The notes under the pieces: model-generated | What the model saw: the letters and a program-made list of their open reading frames with translations, nothing else | Told to the model about the DNA's origin: nothing | Databases searched by the model: none | Made by a program: the position numbers and the translations under genes | Assembly: GCA_026982025.1 (NCBI GenBank) | Contig: JALSHX010000049.1 | Span: 1 to 5,214, forward strand | Direction of reading: 5' to 3' | Length of the DNA stretch: 5,214 nt | Origin: Aquificaceae bacterium | Lineage (GTDB): Bacteria; Aquificota; Aquificia; Aquificales; Aquificaceae | Shown: one piece after another, positions 1-5,214 of the stretch | How positions within the stretch are numbered: the first letter of the stretch is position 1 | How the letters are laid out: each line of letters starts with the position of its first letter

Positions 1-1733
<1,733 letters not shown>

Positions 1734-1744
<11 letters not shown>

Positions 1745-2057
1745 CTCCTTTTATCTCCCTCCCTATCTTTTCCTCAACTGACTCAACCTTGCTCCTGAGC
1801 CTTCCGCTCTTACCCTCCCTGTAATCAATCTTCATGGTAATGGAAATCCTCGGACACTCCTTCCTCAGCTCCTCAAAGCCTTTTCTCAGGACTTCCATAA
1901 CCTCTTCCCAGCTCTCTCCCTCAATTATGGTGCCCATCGGTGTAAGAACATAGGGGAGTCCGGATCTATCCACTATATCAACAACCCTTGCAACATACCT
2001 GCTAACGCTCTCTCCCTTTCCGAGAGGTGTCATGCTGACGAATACCAGAAAGCTCAT
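1734..2057 (-). CDS. MTH1187/YqgV-type thiamine-binding-fold protein (DUF77, PF01910)
   Basis: This is a small cytosolic protein of 107 residues, close to the roughly 100 residues usual for the MTH1187/YqgV family. That family has a ferredoxin-like fold, forms oligomers and has been linked to thiamine binding; the cellular role is not settled. Matching features are the N-terminal strand SFLVFVSMTPLGKGESVS (2-19), VLTPMGTIIEG (37-47), the amphipathic helix SWEEVMEVLRKGFEEL (49-64), and the strand-helix end ISITMKIDYREGKSGRLRSK (71-90). The start at 2057 is chosen because the family N-terminus begins there; an open frame reaches farther upstream to 2180 but overlaps the preceding gene and does not resemble the family. 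It lies 7 bp after the stop of the GGDEF/EAL gene on the same strand, so it could share its mRNA. There is no Shine-Dalgarno, but an extended -10 box lies just upstream. Confidence 0.88.
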
Positions 2058-2063
2058 GAAAAC

Positions 2064-2072
2064 ATTATAGCA
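2064..2072 (-). promoter_or_regulatory. Consensus extended -10 element before the thiamine-binding-fold gene
   Basis: The minus strand reads TGCTATAAT, a perfect extended -10 (TGn-TATAAT). It ends 6 bases before the ATG at 2057, so a start at the usual distance would fall on or next to the A of the ATG and give a leaderless mRNA. The box overlaps the TAA stop of the upstream GGDEF/EAL gene. No -35 hexamer is seen 16-18 bases upstream, which an extended -10 can tolerate. Function is inferred from sequence only. Confidence 0.5.
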
Positions 2073-4929
2073 GAAGCTTAATGACCTTATCCTGATCCAT
2101 GGGAGTTGAGAGGTAATAACCCTGAACCATATCACATCCGAGCCCTTTAAGCATTTCAAGCTGTTCTTTTTTCTCCACACCCTCCGCTATGGTCTTCATT
2201 CTGAGCTTTCTGGCAAGTGATATCACAGTTTCAACGATGACAAAGCTCTTTGGGTTGCTGACCATCTTTCTAACAAATTCCATGTCAATCTTCAAAATGT
2301 CAACGGGGAGGCTCTCAAGGTAAGCGAGGGAAGAGTATCCCGTTCCGAAATCGTCAACCGTTACCTTGACACCCGCAGACCTTACCTTTTCAAGAAACTC
2401 CTTCGTGTACTGAGGGTTTTCAACAAGAAGTCTTTCTGTAATCTCAATTATCAAATTCTTTCCCACACCTTTTGCTACATCAAGCACCTTTTCTATAAAA
2501 TCCGCACTCCTGAAACTTTTTGGAGAAACATTGAAGGCAACCGGAATCTTGCCCCGGGTACTCTTAATAAAATCCCTTATTTTGTAAAGTACCCTGTTTT
2601 CAACCTCACCGATCAGACCCGCCCTCTCAAGTACATAAATGAAATCTCCCGGAGTTTTTACCTCGCCGTTATCATCCCTTAGCCTGAGCAGTGCCTCAAG
2701 TCCCGCAACCTTCCCGCTGTCCGTAAAGTAAAAGGGCTGAAAGTGGAGGAAAAATCGGTCCTGTGCAATTGCCCGTTCAAGAGCTTCCCTTCTTTCAAGG
2801 TAATCCGTTACCATGTTGTTTATTTCTGAGCTGAAGAATCTGTAAGCGTTTTCACCTTCCTGCCTTGCAAAGGAAAGAGCAAGAGAAGCCTTCTCAAAAA
2901 GCTCCTTAGCCGTCCAGCCGTCCCTCGGATAAAGGGCTGCACCGATATTTACACCCACACGGATGTTTTTTCTCTTAACTCTTAAGGGCTTGGTAATTGC
3001 CTCCAATATTTTCTCAAGTATAAGCGTGGCATCCCTCTCCTCAATTCCCCTTGAAAAAATCCCGAACTCGTCCGCACCTATCCTTCCAATGATGTCCCTT
3101 TTAAAGAGGCTCTGTTTAATATGGGAGGATAACTTCTTGAGCAGTTCATCCCCCGCATCCGTGCCATAAACCTGATTTATTCCCGAAAAGTCCCTTATGT
3201 CTATCAGGAACATTATGTGGTTCTCCTTGCTTTCCCTATCAAGGGTTGTTTGAACCGTGGAGAGAAAACCGCTTCTGTTCGGCAGATCGGTAATAACATC
3301 AAGGAACCTGATCCTCGCGACCGTTTCCTCAAGCCGTTTTTCCGATGTAATGTCCTTACCCAGAGCCACATACCTGATATCTCCACCCTGAAACTTTACG
3401 GGAATAATGCTCTGGTCAAGGTAAAAAAGCTCTCCGGTTTTCTTTCTGTTGACAAAAACCGCTTTGAAGGTTTCACCTCTCTTGAGGGTGTTCCATAGAT
3501 CCCTGTAAAAGCTCCTGTCGTGAAACCCCGATTTAAAAATTCGCGGATTTTTCCCTATGAGTTCATCCGCACTGTATCCCGATATGTCCTCAACCGCCCT
3601 GTTTACAAAGAGGATTTCACCGTTCTGGTCCGTTATAACGACCCACTCATGTCCCCTGTCAACCGCTGTGCTGATAATTCTCGTATATCTTTCATTTTCA
3701 ATTCTTTCAAGGGCAAAGGATATGTCCTGCTGAATCTCTTTCAGAACTTCAAGCTCTTCGTCCGTAAAAAGGTAGGGGTAAGAGGAGTAAATGTTCAGAA
3801 CAGCAACCGTTTCACCTCCCATCTTAATGGGAATGGCGCAGGAGGAAAGGTAACCCCTTTTTAGCATCTCCTCTCTCCAAGGTTCAATGGCCGGGTTAAT
3901 CCTCGTATCAGGATTAACCACTACCTTCCCCTCCCTGACCGCCGTTGCGGTCGGTCCCCTCCCTTCCGGAAGGTCGGGGTCTAAGGATATCCTGACCGCC
4001 TGCACATAACCCCTATCGTATCCGCTTACTGCAACCGGAACAATGTTTCCACTTCCGGAATCAACCTCCCCTATCCACGCCATCCGGAAGCTTGCCTTTT
4101 CAACGAGGATCTGACAGATCCTCTCGTAAAGAACATCTCTCTCAATGGTTGAAATCATAATCTCATTGAGGTCCTTAAGGATCCCGAAAAGCCTCTCGTA
4201 CTTCTTCCTTTTGGTAACATCAAAAAACAGCACGAAGCCTGCGGGCTTACCCTCCCACTGAATCGTCCTCGTAAATACCGATACCTCCCGGATGTATCCC
4301 TCTTTAGTTACAACCGGGAGGTCCACATACACCCTTTCAAACTGCTCTCCCCTGAGCCTCCTTTGAATTGTCTGATAGGTGAAATCCCTGAAGTCTTCGG
4401 TAACAAGGTCGTGAACATTCATAGAGTAAAGCTCCTCGGGAGGATAATTGAATAGTTTTATTGCTACCTCGTTGGCGTAAACGATCTTATCCCTGTAAAT
4501 GATTACTCCCACAGCCGGGGACTTGTCAACAGCGTCAAAAAACTCGTAGTACTGCCTGTGGAAAGTAATGTCCTCCCAAACCCCAACCACTTCAAGGAGA
4601 TTCCCTTTTACATCAACTACCGAAAGAGAATCAAGGACGTAGATGTAGTCTCCGTTCTTTTTCCTGAATCTGTAAGTTCTTGTGATTGTGTCCGCTCCGT
4701 ACTTGAGCTTTTCACACTCAAAGTAAGCCCTCTCCCTGTCGTCCTCGTGAACATTTGAAAACCACCAGTCGGGATCCGAGGTAATTTCCCCGGTGCTCCA
4801 TCCGGTCATACGAGTTATTGATTCGCTGACGAAGTTGAGTTTTTTTAGTTTTACCCTTCCTCCCTCAACCTCCGCGACCGCCGTGTAGATTACTGCAGGT
4901 ATACGGGAGAGGATTTCCTCTGGCTTCAT
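2065..4929 (-). CDS. Soluble PAS-PAS-GAF-PAS-GGDEF-EAL protein, probable c-di-GMP phosphodiesterase
   Basis: This 954-residue signalling protein has no evident membrane helix or signal peptide, so it should act in the cytoplasm. Domains in order are PAS (about 5-125), PAS (about 132-243), GAF (about 262-410), PAS (about 420-535), GGDEF (about 543-700) and EAL (about 713-950). The EAL part keeps the residues needed for c-di-GMP hydrolysis: EAL at 745-747, N800, E829 and E832 in EITE, DDFGTGYSS from 859, K880, AEGVE at 915-919 and QGYYLS from 936. The GGDEF signature is changed to GADEF (618-622), and the upstream RxxD inhibitory site is absent (F609 where Arg is expected). Metal and guanine ligands D577, N585 and D594 remain. 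I infer a PDE tuned by PAS/GAF inputs, with a weak, inactive or regulatory GTP-binding GGDEF domain. The start fits the first PAS. No Shine-Dalgarno is visible; the spacer before it is shared with a divergent gene. Confidence 0.93.
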   Translation of the reverse strand: MKPEEILSRIPAVIYTAVAEVEGGRVKLKKLNFVSESITRMTGWSTGEITSDPDWWFSNVHEDDRERAYFECEKLKYGADTITRTYRFRKKNGDYIYVLDSLSVVDVKGNLLEVVGVWEDITFHRQYYEFFDAVDKSPAVGVIIYRDKIVYANEVAIKLFNYPPEELYSMNVHDLVTEDFRDFTYQTIQRRLRGEQFERVYVDLPVVTKEGYIREVSVFTRTIQWEGKPAGFVLFFDVTKRKKYERLFGILKDLNEIMISTIERDVLYERICQILVEKASFRMAWIGEVDSGSGNIVPVAVSGYDRGYVQAVRISLDPDLPEGRGPTATAVREGKVVVNPDTRINPAIEPWREEMLKRGYLSSCAIPIKMGGETVAVLNIYSSYPYLFTDEELEVLKEIQQDISFALERIENERYTRIISTAVDRGHEWVVITDQNGEILFVNRAVEDISGYSADELIGKNPRIFKSGFHDRSFYRDLWNTLKRGETFKAVFVNRKKTGELFYLDQSIIPVKFQGGDIRYVALGKDITSEKRLEETVARIRFLDVITDLPNRSGFLSTVQTTLDRESKENHIMFLIDIRDFSGINQVYGTDAGDELLKKLSSHIKQSLFKRDIIGRIGADEFGIFSRGIEERDATLILEKILEAITKPLRVKRKNIRVGVNIGAALYPRDGWTAKELFEKASLALSFARQEGENAYRFFSSEINNMVTDYLERREALERAIAQDRFFLHFQPFYFTDSGKVAGLEALLRLRDDNGEVKTPGDFIYVLERAGLIGEVENRVLYKIRDFIKSTRGKIPVAFNVSPKSFRSADFIEKVLDVAKGVGKNLIIEITERLLVENPQYTKEFLEKVRSAGVKVTVDDFGTGYSSLAYLESLPVDILKIDMEFVRKMVSNPKSFVIVETVISLARKLRMKTIAEGVEKKEQLEMLKGLGCDMVQGYYLSTPMDQDKVIKLLL

Positions 4930-4968
4930 TATGTAATAAAATATCGTTTGGAGGGAAGGTAAATAAAG
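4930..4968. promoter_or_regulatory. Divergent 39-bp spacer with candidate -10 boxes in both directions
   Basis: On the plus strand TAAAAT (4937-4942, 5 of 6 to the -10 consensus) would start transcription near 4949, giving a leader of about 20 bases that contains the ribosome-binding sequence of the downstream gene. On the minus strand TATTTT (4943-4938, 4 of 6) ends 8 bases before the ATG at 4929, again close enough for a leaderless start. No good -35 hexamers were found; the spacer is AT-rich, so chance matches are possible. Confidence 0.35.
4950..4960 (+). promoter_or_regulatory. Ribosome-binding sequence for the TPR-like gene
   Basis: GGAGGGAAGGT contains two purine-rich anti-16S matches: AAGGT 8 bases before the ATG at 4969, and GGAGGG 13 bases before it. 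This is the only start in the window with a recognisable, usefully spaced Shine-Dalgarno. An in-frame TAA at 4960-4962 excludes any longer protein. Confidence 0.6.
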
Positions 4969-5214
4969 ATGAAGGGAATAAAATGGATTTTTCTTATAAT
5001 TGCCCTGATTACTCTATCCTTCGGGACGAGCTACCTTGAGAGGGGAAATGTAATAAAAGCCTTTGAAAGGTTTATTGAGGGAAAGCCTGACAGAAGTGAC
5101 CTTTATCTTATTAAGAGCATCGGCGAAATAATAAACGTTGAGCCACCCGCCTACATGAAGTTCTACACAAGGGGATTATTACTTGAAAAAAAGGGAAATA
5201 TTGAGGGGGCAATT
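4969..5214 (+). CDS. Membrane-anchored or secreted TPR-like protein, 5' part only
   Basis: I translated 82 codons to the window edge with no stop. The protein begins MKGIKWIFLIIALITLSFG, a basic start followed by a hydrophobic run at about 6-18. This fits a signal peptide or a single N-terminal anchor, placing the rest outside the cytoplasm. Residues 21-82 are charged and helical. The stretch AYMKFYTRGLLLEKKGNIEGAI (61-82) resembles the two helices of a tetratricopeptide repeat, and residues around 22-40 (LERGNVIKAFERFIEG) may be an earlier degenerate one. TPR proteins mediate protein-protein contacts, often in envelope assembly; no specific partner can be named. Ile is often ATA/ATT and Arg is AGG/AGA. 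The gene is divergent from the GGDEF/EAL gene, so the two could be co-regulated. The start is fixed by the upstream in-frame TAA and the ribosome-binding sequence. Confidence 0.8.
   Translation, partial: MKGIKWIFLIIALITLSFGTSYLERGNVIKAFERFIEGKPDRSDLYLIKSIGEIINVEPPAYMKFYTRGLLLEKKGNIEGAI

Noticed and set aside
2058..2180. Open frame extending the thiamine-binding-fold gene upstream to an ATG at 2180
   Set aside because: The extra 41 residues overlap the EAL domain in another frame, do not resemble the family, and the family N-terminus starts exactly at 2057.
2963..3864. Plus-strand open frames opposite the GGDEF, PAS and GAF domains
   Set aside because: The minus strand is unbroken coding sequence for recognised domains through this region, so these are antisense shadows.
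3937..3973. Six-base stem GACCGC/GCGGTC and a nearby 12-base palindrome CCTTCCGGAAGG
   Set aside because: Both lie within the GAF-coding region, encode a typical family segment (PEGRGPTATAVREG), and have no T-run or repeat copies elsewhere in the window.

Overview
The window looks like chromosomal DNA of a thermophilic bacterium, most likely a member of the Aquificota (Aquifex/Hydrogenobacter-like). The evidence is indirect. Genes are packed tightly with almost no spacers, coding strands are purine-rich, Arg is often AGG/AGA and Ile often ATA, proteins are rich in Lys and Glu, and unrelated housekeeping, envelope and signalling genes lie side by side. The lineage call is an inference from style and from the feel of the GGDEF/EAL protein, not from a database match.

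Layout. Positions 1-861 (minus) hold the N-terminal two thirds of purD (GAR synthetase), which starts with GTG and runs off the left edge. A 22-bp divergent gap separates it from 884-1744 (plus), an LptF/LptG (YjgP/YjgQ) family permease that seems to lack the last membrane helix. That gene converges on, and overlaps by 11 bp, a small MTH1187/YqgV-type thiamine-binding-fold gene (1734-2057, minus). Seven bases upstream of that gene lies a large soluble PAS-PAS-GAF-PAS-GGDEF-EAL protein (2065-4929, minus). A 39-bp divergent spacer then leads to the first 82 codons of a membrane-anchored or secreted, TPR-like protein (4969-5214, plus), which is cut by the right edge.

Functionally this is a mixed cluster: purine synthesis, lipopolysaccharide export, cyclic-di-GMP turnover and a small vitamin-binding protein. 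The two minus-strand genes at 1734-4929 could be co-transcribed, but a consensus extended -10 sits directly in front of the downstream one. In the signalling protein the EAL site looks complete, while the GGDEF site is altered (GADEF, no inhibitory I-site), so its main activity is probably c-di-GMP hydrolysis.

No RNA genes, mobile elements, CRISPR arrays, clear terminators or obviously novel multi-gene system were found. The most interesting signals are regulatory. One is a nearly symmetric -10 element that may fire in both directions between purD and the permease. The other is a pattern of -10-like boxes placed 6-10 bases before start codons that lack Shine-Dalgarno sequences, which suggests leaderless or near-leaderless transcripts.
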